A DNA stretch of 64,000 nt from Bradyrhizobium sp. CB82 (GTDB taxonomy: Bacteria; Pseudomonadota; Alphaproteobacteria; Rhizobiales; Xanthobacteraceae): contig NZ_CP121650.1 in NCBI RefSeq assembly GCF_029714405.1, forward strand, positions 3,725,001 to 3,789,000. The letters are read 5' to 3'. The translations under genes were made by a program, and so were the position numbers. Shown here piece after piece: positions 1-9,019 of the stretch. Each line of letters begins with the position of its first letter. Positions within the stretch are counted from its first letter, which is position 1. A model generated the notes under the pieces. The model was not told where the DNA came from. It ran no database searches and was given only the letters and a program-made list of their open reading frames with translations.

Positions 1-3000
1 AATGGCCGTCTTTACGTGGCGTTTGCGTCGCAGGGGGACGTGGAGGACAAAGCGATCCGGCGATTTCACGGATGGATATTTGGTTTCGACACACATGACC
101 TGAAAAAGGATCCTTGGATCTTTTGCACGTCGCCGACGAGTCAGCAGGCGGGAATTTGGCAATCGGGCGGGGGGCTGGCGGCGGACGAGAGCGGGCATCT
201 GCTCACGGTCACCGGTAACGGCCCCGATATCGCGGGTAGTTACGGAAACAGCGTTCTAGATTTTTCGACCGCGCCCGTAATGAAGCTCGATGGTTGGTTC
301 ACGCCGGACAACACGGATTTCTTGAACACCTGGGATCTTGATCTCGGGTCGTCAGGTCCAACTGTGCCGCTCGGACCGGATGTGAAGGACCTTGTGATTA
401 CCGGTGGCAAAGACGGCATCCTGTATGTCCTGAAGCGGTCAGCCCTCGGGCAAGGACGCGCGACTACTGCATCCGCAGTTGTACAAGCGATCCGGATTAC
501 GCCCGAGCCGAAGCCTTTGCCTGCGCCACCTCACTATAAAGGACCGCCGCGCTACCATGGTCCAAACGACTGGCACCATCTCCACGGTACCCCTGTCTAT
601 TGGAAGGGTCCAAAGGGACCTATGCTTTACCTCTGGCCCGAGATGGACAAGCTCAAGGCATTTTCTTTTGAGCAATCCAAGCTCGGAAAACTTGTTGAAG
701 GAAAAACGACCGCCGCTATGGGCATGCCAGGTGCCTCTCTCTCGCTGTCCGCAAATGGCGATCAGCCAGGCACCGGGATCCTCTGGGCATCGCGACCCCT
801 GAATGCAGACGCAAACCGGCACAACGTGCCGGGCATACTTGAAGCTTATGATGCAGCGAACATAGCTGGCGCCGAACCGATATGGACCAACAGGCAAAAG
901 GATGGGGGCGGGTTCTTCGCCAAATTCTCACCACCCACTATCGCTGACGGCCATGTCTACCTCTCGACTTTTGCCCCAGAAAATCCGGACCGCACCCCGA
1001 CCGGCGCCTCGGCTGAACTAATCGCCTACGGCCTGCTCCAAGCCCCTCCGAAAGAATCTCAACTCAACGAGACGATCGATACTGGCGTGGTGCGCTTCTT
1101 TGCGGATAGTAAGTCACGCGAACAAGCCGAACCATCCTACGCCTTGCAGAAGGATTTTGCGGGTACTGGCCCGGCGCCGAAGGACTTCCCAGTCGTACCG
1201 AAGTTCAGCCAAGGCGCAGCTTCGATCCACATCGAACCCGGGACATCACTTTACGGGACCGGCATGGTCTTCGGTCATCTGCTACGCAATGGCCAATCCA
1301 CCACCGCGTGGAACATGGATAATTACGGGTATCCCTACTACAACGATCACGCTACAAACCTCTACGAATCCCATCCTTGGATACTTGCGGTTCGCGCGGA
1401 TGGATCTGCGTACGGAGTGCTGGCCGATACCACGCGGAAGGTCGTCATAGATACGACCACTGATATCACCTTCCGCTCTGACACGCCGTTCCCATTGATC
1501 GTCATTGACCGGAATTCGCCGCAGGACGTTCTGCGCGAGCTTGCCAAACTGACAGGTTATATGCCTCTCCCCCCGAAGTGGGCCCTCGGATATCACCAGT
1601 CCCATTTCTCCTACACACCCGAGCTTAAGGTCCTCGCGGAAGCATCTAAGGCGCGACAGGCGCGCATTCCGCTCGATGCCATCTACATGGACATCGATTA
1701 CATGGATCACTATCGGATCTTCAGTTTCTCTCCGAAAACCTTCGCCGACGCGCCGGACCTCAACCGCGATCTGGCGGCTCTTGGGGTGCATAATGTTTGG
1801 ATGATCGATCCAGCAGTGCGAGCGGAGACCTCGTCCGGTGCAAGTCCCGTGTTCGACACCGGCGTGGCTCAGAACGTTTGGGTCAAGGCCGCGGATGGCA
1901 AGGGGCCTTTTCGAGGTAACCAATGGCCGATCCAGGATCCTGACAAGACCATGAGGACATATTCACTGTTTCCGGATTTCACTTCTCCATCTGTTCGGAC
2001 GTGGTGGGGAACTCTCTTCAAGGATTTTCGGGCCAAAGGCGTGGAGGGCGTCTGGAACGACATGAATGAACCGGCAGTGTTTGTGCCCTCTCACACGATG
2101 CCGGATGATAACCGTCACCTCGGTGATCCCGCGCTGACAGGCTACGACGGCCATCCGCAGGGAAATGGCCGGGCAGCAGGCCTTCATATCCGCTATCACA
2201 ATGTTTACGGAATGCTGATGGCAAGAGCGACACGTGAGGGGATGGCCTCGGCCGCACTCGATCACCGTCCGTTCGTGCTCGCACGCGCCAACTACATTGG
2301 TGGACAACGGTATGCCGCGGCTTGGACGGGCGACAATACAGCCAATTGGGAGCATCTGCGAATGTCCATTCCGATGATCCTCAATCTGGGGCTCTCGGGG
2401 CAGCCATTCGCCGGCGCCGACATTGGCGGTTACAGGTATTCCAAAGACGAAAAGCAGCCACTCTCAAAGGACGAGGACGCCAAGCTCTTCGCTCGTTGGT
2501 TTGGGATTGGTGCTATGTATCCATTTAGCCGGGCACATTACGAACGAAATTTCGGCCCAAAGGGAACGCCAGCTCCTGGTTGGGCACGCGAGCCGTGGGC
2601 CTTCAGCTCGGATGTAGTTCGCAGTAACCGCGCTGCGATTGATAGGCGCTATCGGCTGTTGCCCTATCTTTACACTGTTTTTCACGAAGCCAGCAGCAGC
2701 GGGCTGCCCGTTATGAGCCCGGTGTTTTTTGCAGATCCGAAAGATCTGCAGCTACGATCCGTCGATGACAGCTTCTTGGTGGGATCAGATCTTCTGGTCG
2801 CTGCGCAGGTCGATCCCACTGCTGTCAAGGAGCCGACGCTGCCAAAGAGTGACTGGCATCGATTTGGACTTCCGCTCGAGGAAGAAAAGCCCGGAAACAC
2901 CGATATTGACGCCCCCAATCTTCCGCGGCTTTACCAGCGTCCCGGCTCAGTCATCCCGACGGGACCATCGATGCAACATACTGATGAAAAACCGCTTGAT

Positions 3001-3279
3001 CCGCTCACGCTACTCGTTTCTCTTGACGAGCAAGGCAAGGCAAGCGGAAGCCTCTACGAAGATGCGGGAGACGGCTTCGACTATCTGAAGGATGGCTACC
3101 GGCTCACCACTTATCGAGCGAGCGAGGCGGACGGTAAGGTCGTCGTGACATCTAGTGCTGTCGGAAAACTTCCTCTTCCGGATCGGTCCCTGACGGTGCG
3201 AGTATTCCGGAAGGGAAAGGAGTTTGTGGCGACCGGTAAGGACGGGACCGCGCTATCCATAGCGGTCGGAACTCCCTAG
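1..3279 (+). CDS. Quinoprotein-like propeller fused to GH31 alpha-glycosidase (5' end outside window)
   Basis: The reading frame is open to the left edge, so the start lies upstream. Residues 1 to about 340 (window numbering) resemble a PQQ-type beta-propeller, with blades such as LVITGGKDGILYVLKR and the WQSGGGLAAD stretch. From about residue 370 the protein is a glycoside hydrolase family 31 enzyme: N-terminal beta-sandwich, then a TIM barrel with the nucleophile motif WNDMNEP (Asp687) and a WTGDN motif carrying the expected acid/base Asp778, then C-terminal beta domains. GH31 enzymes hydrolyse alpha-glucosides or alpha-xylosides. No PQQ ligand set can be confirmed because the N-terminus is missing. 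The fusion could be a real two-domain protein or an old gene fusion by deletion; the frame is continuous over 1,090 codons, which favours a translated product. An AraC remnant converges on it and their stop codons overlap. Confidence 0.85.
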   Translation, partial: NGRLYVAFASQGDVEDKAIRRFHGWIFGFDTHDLKKDPWIFCTSPTSQQAGIWQSGGGLAADESGHLLTVTGNGPDIAGSYGNSVLDFSTAPVMKLDGWFTPDNTDFLNTWDLDLGSSGPTVPLGPDVKDLVITGGKDGILYVLKRSALGQGRATTASAVVQAIRITPEPKPLPAPPHYKGPPRYHGPNDWHHLHGTPVYWKGPKGPMLYLWPEMDKLKAFSFEQSKLGKLVEGKTTAAMGMPGASLSLSANGDQPGTGILWASRPLNADANRHNVPGILEAYDAANIAGAEPIWTNRQKDGGGFFAKFSPPTIADGHVYLSTFAPENPDRTPTGASAELIAYGLLQAPPKESQLNETIDTGVVRFFADSKSREQAEPSYALQKDFAGTGPAPKDFPVVPKFSQGAASIHIEPGTSLYGTGMVFGHLLRNGQSTTAWNMDNYGYPYYNDHATNLYESHPWILAVRADGSAYGVLADTTRKVVIDTTTDITFRSDTPFPLIVIDRNSPQDVLRELAKLTGYMPLPPKWALGYHQSHFSYTPELKVLAEASKARQARIPLDAIYMDIDYMDHYRIFSFSPKTFADAPDLNRDLAALGVHNVWMIDPAVRAETSSGASPVFDTGVAQNVWVKAADGKGPFRGNQWPIQDPDKTMRTYSLFPDFTSPSVRTWWGTLFKDFRAKGVEGVWNDMNEPAVFVPSHTMPDDNRHLGDPALTGYDGHPQGNGRAAGLHIRYHNVYGMLMARATREGMASAALDHRPFVLARANYIGGQRYAAAWTGDNTANWEHLRMSIPMILNLGLSGQPFAGADIGGYRYSKDEKQPLSKDEDAKLFARWFGIGAMYPFSRAHYERNFGPKGTPAPGWAREPWAFSSDVVRSNRAAIDRRYRLLPYLYTVFHEASSSGLPVMSPVFFADPKDLQLRSVDDSFLVGSDLLVAAQVDPTAVKEPTLPKSDWHRFGLPLEEEKPGNTDIDAPNLPRLYQRPGSVIPTGPSMQHTDEKPLDPLTLLVSLDEQGKASGSLYEDAGDGFDYLKDGYRLTTYRASEADGKVVVTSSAVGKLPLPDRSLTVRVFRKGKEFVATGKDGTALSIAVGTP

Positions 3280-3905
3280 TTCGCCAGCGCGTGGCTGAAT
3301 CCGCAGCCCAAAGATATTTCCATCACGCTTCTAGCGCTTTCCCGCAGGTCCCGCGCGGCGCGTTCGAGCCGGATGTTCATGAACATTTCGTTCGGGCCGA
3401 CCCCGTGGCGGCCACGAAGGCGCGTCTCAATTGTCTCGGGCTGAGGTCGACCAGTTTTGCGATAGTCTGCAGAGTTAGATCCTCTCCGACATTTGCCTCC
3501 ATGAAGTCGATCACTTTGGATAAGGCACTCTTCCCGATTCGAGCATCGAGTCCTCGTGGCGCCGCCTCGTCCAGGGCCCTGTGCAGCAGCACGAGCGCCT
3601 GCATCGCCCAGGATTCCAAATACAAATTCGACAGATGATCGTTCCGTACCAGCTCTGGCCTCAGGCCATTCATGGTCGCCGCCATTGCAGTGCTTTGGAA
3701 ACCGATGCGCGATGCGAGTCGCCTTTCTGCGAGACCTTCTTCAGCCCCAAGAAGACGCTTCTTGTCGATGAAGGCGACCCAATAGATGCAGCGTCCCGGA
3801 ACTTCGACCTCGGTTTCGACCGTGCGGCCAGCCTCGATGAAAGCGAGCTTGGATGTCCCATTCAGCGAGCGGCTGATCCCTGTGCCGAGCGGCACGCGCT
3901 TGGCT
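3276..3905 (-). pseudogene. AraC-family regulator remnant, frameshifted and truncated at both ends
   Basis: The readable part holds a ligand-domain segment and then the first AraC helix-turn-helix (DLTLQTIAKLVDLSPRQLRRAF). After FVAATG the frame breaks near 3405. The correct continuation (VGPNEMFMNIRLERAARDL and on to EISLGCGFSHALAN) is present one base out of register. It stops inside the second helix-turn-helix, at a TAG that shares bases with the GH31 stop. The N-terminal side runs directly into the IS5 remnant near 3907, so roughly the first half of the gene is missing. It cannot make a working regulator. Confidence 0.8.
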
Positions 3906-3906
3906 A

Positions 3907-4390
3907 GGGTCTGTTTGGATTCATCGGGAGTTTATCACGGCTGCGGCGAGATTGGATCATTGCGGCGAAGCTCTGGTCGGTTTTGTCAGCGCGTAGCGCG
4001 ATGCGTTTGAACTCCTTGAGCTTGCCGAAGAAGTTTTCGATCAAATGGCGCCATTTGTACATTTCTTGGTCGATGGCGAGAGGTCTTGCGCGGCGCGGAT
4101 GCTGGGAGATGACGATCTTGGCGCCGCGGGCGTCGAGTTCGGCGATGATGGCGTTGCTGTCGAATGCCTTGTCGTCGATCAGCGCCTCGAAGGTCAGCCC
4201 CTCGATGAGCGGGGGAACGCCAACGGTGTCGAAGCGCTGTCCCGGCAGCAGCACGAAGCGCACCAGATTGCCCACCGCATCGGTCAGCGCCAGGATTTTG
4301 GTGGTCATGCCGCCTTTCGAACGGCCTATAGCCTGGCTTTGAGTCCCCCTTTTGCGCCCTGGCCGTGGCGGTGACCCAATTCGCTGTTGT
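3907..4390 (-). pseudogene. IS5-family (IS427-like) transposase, 3' part only
   Basis: The readable frame begins around QAIGRSKGG and continues TTKILALTDAVGN, ALIDDKAFDSNAI and YKWRHLIENFFGKLKEFKRIA. These are the DDE C-terminal blocks of IS427-group IS5 transposases. An AAAAGGGGG slippery run near 4350 is at the place where this group uses programmed frameshifting. Upstream of it the expected first ORF is absent; a different gene with its own ribosome-binding site begins at 4412. The downstream end, GGGTCTGTTTGGATTC near 3908, looks like an IS terminus abutting the AraC remnant. Confidence 0.8.
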
Positions 4391-4411
4391 GTCGTCTAAG
4401 GAGAAGTGATC

Positions 4412-5062
4412 ATGGCAAGGAAGACAGGAAATCTCCCGAAGACGATGCCCTCGCCTGAAACGGGCGAGACCCAAGGCGACTGGTACGACAAGGGCGTACC
4501 TGCGCAAACGGTCAGGCCGTGGCAATCATACCTCAAAACGCTCCAGAGCAAGATGTCCGAGCTTCCTGAAGCTGATCGGACCATGGGCAACTCGGTCTTG
4601 GAGAAGTTCACTCAGCAATGTGCTCACTTGAGTTCTGTGGTTATCCAGGTGCCGGCGATGCGGGTCACCTCGAGTGAGAGCTTCTCGGCTTACGATTACA
4701 ACATCGATAGGCACCCGGTAGCTGTTCGTGCAAAGGCGATAGCTAACCAAATCCGCAAGGCGCAGGATGATATGCAGGCCTGCTTCGGGCCAGTAGCAAC
4801 GGCTAGCGCGAGACAGGCGCCCGGAACACGTTTGTCGGCCGGCTTATCGAAATGGCTGCTTTGCCGCGCGACTTCAGGAGCATTTCGGCATCCAGCCGGC
4901 GGCCCGCGCCGCAGGCCGGGGGTGGCTGCCCACGAGCAGTACCATCCGCACGAAGGGACCGCCTTGAGCGGACGAGGAAGGTCTCGCCGAGCCGTGAGTG
5001 CGATGCAGCGAAGTGAATTGAGCGCAGGACCGGTGGGGGATAATCGATCAGCGCGGGCGTGA
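4412..5062 (+). CDS. Hypothetical protein
   Basis: An ATG follows a good ribosome-binding site (AAGGAG, 8 bases upstream). The first 130 residues look like a soluble helical protein rich in charged residues, with no family I recognise. The last 85 residues are rich in Arg, Pro and Gly and look like read-through into unrelated DNA, so the original C-terminus may have been lost near 4800. The gene lies immediately beside the truncated IS5 element. Confidence 0.45.
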   Translation: MARKTGNLPKTMPSPETGETQGDWYDKGVPAQTVRPWQSYLKTLQSKMSELPEADRTMGNSVLEKFTQQCAHLSSVVIQVPAMRVTSSESFSAYDYNIDRHPVAVRAKAIANQIRKAQDDMQACFGPVATASARQAPGTRLSAGLSKWLLCRATSGAFRHPAGGPRRRPGVAAHEQYHPHEGTALSGRGRSRRAVSAMQRSELSAGPVGDNRSARA

Positions 5063-5131
5063 GGCCATTGTTTCTCGCTTGGGATGCAGCCAATATCTGC
5101 CTTTGGACAAAGTCATTTTTTGGGGGGACAG

Positions 5132-5419
5132 ATGTGGAAAGGCATCCAGCGCCGCTTTTACTCGATGATGTACTACTTCGGTAAGACGCCGCCAACGTCT
5201 GCAGAGATCGACGCAGCGTTCGAAAAACTCGAGCAGGAGGCGACGATCGCGGCTAACGATCCATTGTGCGATTGCCAGGTCTTGGCGAACTCAACCACCA
5301 TTCAATGCAAGACAAGAAAAAGGTCGGTCTGCGAGGCGCTGGGCGAGCTGAGGCCCGACGTGAACACTGTGCCACACGAGGTGGGCTTTTGCAGGAGTTT
5401 GCGGGAGGGTTCGAGATGA
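5132..5419 (+). CDS. Small hypothetical protein, coupled to the lipoprotein gene
   Basis: A 95-residue protein. The start was chosen because a GGGGGG run lies just upstream; an earlier in-frame ATG at 5084 has no such site. It has a helical segment (SAEIDAAFEKLEQEATIA) and five cysteines in the second half. Its stop codon overlaps the next start (ATGA at 5416), which indicates translational coupling to the lipoprotein downstream. No family recognised. Confidence 0.55.
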   Translation: MWKGIQRRFYSMMYYFGKTPPTSAEIDAAFEKLEQEATIAANDPLCDCQVLANSTTIQCKTRKRSVCEALGELRPDVNTVPHEVGFCRSLREGSR

Positions 5420-6219
5420 GTGAGGTCGTACGAATGCGAACCGTCTCGCTCTGGATCTCGCTTTCTTCCTTTTTGCTCTCCGGATGCGCGGCGGTCGTTC
5501 CTAACTTCGATATCCCCGCCAATGAAAACGGGCCAACGATACATTCCATCTCGCGGCGGGTCTCTTGCGAGCTGATCCAACTAATCGAGCGAGGTGACGG
5601 AATTTCTGATGCTTTGCTCGGTGACGACATCGACGTCGCAGTCCAGTTGAATCTGACGGTCAACGATACCGGTGGCCTCAGCCCATCGCTGACATACGTC
5701 AACGCGCCCTTTGCGTTCGAATTGGGTGGCACGCTCAGCCAATCGCGAGAGCAAAATTTTACACAGAAGTTCTATTATTCAATGCGGGCCTTGCAGAAGG
5801 AGGCCCAGGCCGTGAGGAAGTTGGGGGGCGATCTGGCGGAATGCTGGCCGACCGATACAAATCTCGCAGGCGAACTGGGTCTTAAAAGAACGGTCGAGCT
5901 CGCTTTCACCTCGCAACACGTGGATTGGGGCAAGAAGCTTTCCGACGACGGCGTCTTCGGCGGATACGTCAATTTCGTCGTTACGAAGAATGTGAACGGT
6001 GGTCCCACTTGGACGCTTACAAGTTTCATCGGACCTGGAAGCAATCTGGGATCCTTCTCGGAGGTCAATACGGACAAGCTGACTTTCGCGTTCGCGCGGG
6101 GCGACAAAGCTGGAACGCCGTTTCGGGCGTCTGGAAGGCTGAAAGCAGATCGTCTCATTGAGCAGATCAATATCAATCAGCTAACAACCCAGCTGTCGGG
6201 GATACGTCCTCTTAGGTGA
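5416..6219 (+). CDS. Putative lipoprotein of unknown function
   Basis: A 267-residue protein with a type II signal peptide: positively charged start, hydrophobic stretch and lipobox LSGC with the acylated Cys at residue 24. The mature part is a mixed alpha/beta protein with repeated polar beta segments (GGYVNFVVTKNVNGGPTWTL). It resembles a hypothetical envelope lipoprotein family seen in rhizobia, but I cannot name a function. The start at 5416 is preferred over the longer frame from 5266 because the lipobox then sits at the right distance and the ATG overlaps the previous stop. Confidence 0.75.
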   Translation: MSEVVRMRTVSLWISLSSFLLSGCAAVVPNFDIPANENGPTIHSISRRVSCELIQLIERGDGISDALLGDDIDVAVQLNLTVNDTGGLSPSLTYVNAPFAFELGGTLSQSREQNFTQKFYYSMRALQKEAQAVRKLGGDLAECWPTDTNLAGELGLKRTVELAFTSQHVDWGKKLSDDGVFGGYVNFVVTKNVNGGPTWTLTSFIGPGSNLGSFSEVNTDKLTFAFARGDKAGTPFRASGRLKADRLIEQININQLTTQLSGIRPLR

Positions 6220-6241
6220 CGACGTCGCGTAGGATCAGTCG

Positions 6242-6692
6242 ATGAATGATGTCTTTTTCACTTCAAAAGGGCCACAGAGAGGATCGCAAGTTCGGCAAGT
6301 TGAGGGCGGAACGCGCGTACGCCAGACTGACCGCGGTTGGGAAATGCGGACACTCAAGAGCGACGCTTGGGCGTCCATCGACCAGGAGCCGGCGGTCGAA
6401 GTGGCGGCGGAGGCGGGGGGATGGCGGTCCTGGTCTAGTTGGACAAACCAATACTCACATCCGGTCGTCTCGTTCATAACCCAGTGGACCGAGCCGGTAG
6501 CGCCGACCGTCGCAAACGGTCAGACGATCTATTTGTTCAATGGACTGCAGGATGCGAATGGCACTCATATTGTTCAGCCGGTGCTCCAGTGGGGACCGTC
6601 TCCCGCCCGGAAGCACGAATGCTTGGGGGCTCGCGAGCTTCTGGGTAGGTAGCCGCAACGAGAGTTCGACCGCTATCCCTCCACACAACTGA
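6242..6692 (+). pseudogene. Frameshifted hypothetical protein remnant
   Basis: The first 120 codons give a plausible secreted-type beta protein (FITQWTEPVAPTVANGQTIY, then LQDANGTHIVQPVLQWGPSP). Near 6610 the sensible frame moves by one base: the next frame reads NAWGLASFWVGSRNESSTAI and ends at 6692. A typical member would continue with more beta strands, so the C-terminus is probably also missing. Confidence 0.55.
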
Positions 6693-6992
6693 CCGCCGAG
6701 AACCTTCCGGCGTTAGTTGAGTGCGTCCTGACCTTGGAGCCCTACAGGAGGGGACCCAAAGCGCCATATCCGAAAGTTCCATTTTCGGAGTTCAGTGCGA
6801 TATCCCGATGCCGTCGCAGCCAAAGTCCGTTGGGCGGCAAGTGAGTTCTGTGATCAAGTTCAGCAAAATCGATCATGGGGTCCGGGCGAGCCATCCCCTC
6901 GGAGCCGCCGTCGCTCGCTCACCCAGAGCGCAAGCGTTGGCGAGCGACGGCGGCGGAGAGGAGTGGCGTCCATCCCTTTGGTGGGCCTGTGG
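6693..6992. other. No gene seen; contains one edge of the IS256 element
   Basis: No frame here has convincing coding character. The sequence AAGTTCAGCAAAATCGAT near 6859 is similar to the reverse complement of AGTTCTGCAAAAGCTGAG near 8260. This suggests imperfect terminal inverted repeats of the IS256 element, but the pairing is weak. Confidence 0.4.
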
Positions 6993-8285
6993 TCAGGCCG
7001 CCTGGCGTAGCGCCTCCTTCTTGTGCTCTTTCAACAGATCCATGTTCAGATAGCGGTGGTCTTCGAGCCAAGCCTCGTGGCGCTCGACGGTCAGCGCCCG
7101 CACCAGCCTTAAACAGCTCTCGGCGTGGGGGAAGATTCTCACGACGTAGGTGCGTCGCCTGATCTCCTCGTTGAGACGCTCCAGCATATTGGTCGACTTC
7201 ATGTGCTTAGGCAGCCGGAAGCAGGTCAAGGTCTCCTCGATGTTCTCCTCGACCCAGCCGGTGAGCTTGGGATACTTGCCGCCCCATTTGCCGAGCCAGG
7301 CCGCCAGATCGCGCCGCACCTCGCCGAGGTCGCGTCGGTCATACATCCAGCGGAGCTCCAGCAGCAATCGTCGTCGACCTTGCGCGGCACATAGTCGAGT
7401 GCATTGCGCAGGAAGTGCACATAGCAGCGCTGCCAAAACACCCCGGCGAGGACTTCGGCGATCGCCTTCTTCAAGCCGGGATGATCATCGGAGACGACGA
7501 ACTCGACACCATGCAGGCCGCGGGCCTTCAGGGCTTCCAAAAACTCTTTCCAGCTCGATCGGCTCTCCCGGTTGGCGAGCTCGACCGCGAGCACCTGGCG
7601 GCGGCCTTCCCAGTCGATCCCGATCGCGATCAGCACCGCCTGGCTGGCAATGATCCCATTGTCCCGCACGCGCTCGTACCGGGCGTCCAGGATCAGATAG
7701 GGAAATGGCTCCTTCAGCTTGCGTTCGCAGAACGCTTTCAGCGAGGTATCCAGCCGCTTGTTGATGGCGCTGATCGCCGAAGCCGAGAACGCATGCCCCA
7801 CCAGCTCCTCGGTGACCTGCTTGACCTTCCGCGTCGAGACGCCCTGCACGTACATCTCAGCCAGCGCGGCCACCAGCGCCTTCTCCGAGCGCTGATAGCG
7901 CTCGAACAGCTCAGTCGAGAACCGGCCCTGGCGATCCTGCGGCACCCGCAGCTCGATCTTGCCGACCCGGGTGATCAGCGCACGTGGATAGTAGCCGGAG
8001 CGATAGCCGAGCCGTCCCCCGGTCCGCTCCCCTTTCTCCGCGGCCAGCGTCTCTGTCATCTCGGCTTCGAGCGTCTCCTGCACAGCGGCCTGAATCAGCG
8101 GCTTGAGGAACTCCTTATCCGAGGCCAAAAGTCGTTTGACCGCAGATACATCCGTCCTAATCTTCGTCACGGTCATGGTGGTCCTTGCTCCTCTACGAGC
8201 GGTGATCTTCGCAATCACCGGACTTACCATGACCGCTTTAGCCTCTCAGCTTTTGCAGAACTTTCCGCACACTACCGGCAAGTGG
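6850..8285 (-). mobile_element. IS256-family insertion sequence
   Basis: The size (about 1.4 kb) fits one IS256-type transposase gene plus short ends. The ends given are approximate, placed on a weak pair of inverted sequences (AAGTTC[A/T]GCAAAA type). I could not identify a target duplication. Confidence 0.6.
6993..8176 (-). pseudogene. IS256-family (mutator-type) transposase with frameshift
   Basis: The N-terminal frame starts with MTVTKIRTDVSAVKRLL at 8176 and carries the mutator-transposase blocks GGRLGYRSGYYPR, PQDRQGRF and LDARYERVRDNG (first catalytic Asp), and FVVSDDHPGLKKAI (second Asp). At about 7364, after PRKVDDD, the frame breaks. The continuation LELRWMYDRRDL, including STNMLERLNEEIRRR with the catalytic Glu, is in another frame and runs to 6993. 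One missing base explains the break, so this copy should be inactive. Confidence 0.9.
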
Positions 8286-8767
8286 AGGAGCGGTGATTAA
8301 GAAGAATGGAGGCACCGGCGCATGGTGTCGATGTCGCCTATCCGGCGACGGGGGCGTGACGATAACGAGGCTGAACCCCGAAGGAATGGGATGCGGCCTT
8401 CATGCGAGTGGCGGAGTTTTCCACCGTCCAGTCGGCCCTTCACAGCCGCCAAAACCGATCCAGACGTTCAGAACGGTCCCAAGTCGGCTTCGATCCGTCG
8501 CTGGGCAGGGGACAGGTATCACTGATCGAGTCCAGCACCTTGGCGAACTCGGCAGCAGCCATTTCGATGAACGTGCCGGCTGGCGGATCCGTCCGAGCGA
8601 TCTGGAATGCGCTCCCGCGGGCATGCGGATCTTTCGCAGTTCTGCATCCAGCCGTGCTGCTCGCATTCGCGAATAGCGCCGGCGTCGCTGAGCACCGAAA
8701 TCGCCCAACTACGTCACACACGTGGTCGAGCAGCCCGAACATAGGGGAAGCGCAACGCGGGTGCTTC
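8286..8767. other. Gene-poor stretch of about 480 bases
   Basis: Two overlapping minus-strand frames exist here (8440-8814 and 8400-8708), but neither shows a ribosome-binding site, a recognisable domain or convincing codon use. It may be relic DNA beyond the IS256 end. Confidence 0.4.
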
Positions 8768-8995
8768 TCAGCGCTCCTGCGTCTTATAGGTGCTATCTTG
8801 ACGAACCGACGCAACGCCCTTCACTTTGCGGAGTTCGTCAAGGCCATCTGCGTTGACGCTACCGTTGACAATCATGAACCGCTTATGGCTTTCCACATCG
8901 CCGAGCCCGCTCACCTTGAGAGCGTCGACGATCTCGTCCATTCGATTTTGCTCCGACTTCTCTATTCGGATCGTGACGTCAACTTTTTCTACCAT
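8768..8995 (-). CDS. Free-standing I9-like propeptide / protease inhibitor
   Basis: A 75-residue protein with a beta-alpha-beta-beta-alpha-beta pattern: VDVTIRIEKSEQNRMDEIVDALKV is split by a predicted helix, then RFMIVNGSVNADGLDELRKV and the final strand GVASVRQD. The last segment matches the end of inhibitor I9 (subtilisin propeptide) domains, where GVxxVexD precedes the protease. There is no secretion signal. It lies 24 bases downstream of the subtilase gene on the same strand. Inference: it folds or inhibits that protease in trans. Confidence 0.7.
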   Translation of the reverse strand: MVEKVDVTIRIEKSEQNRMDEIVDALKVSGLGDVESHKRFMIVNGSVNADGLDELRKVKGVASVRQDSTYKTQER

Positions 8996-9019
8996 ACATA
9001 CATCACCCAGATTTGCGGC

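Noticed and set aside
4803..5195. A minus-strand protein gene between the 4412 and 5132 genes
   Set aside because: No start signal or family, and it runs opposite the better-supported frames.
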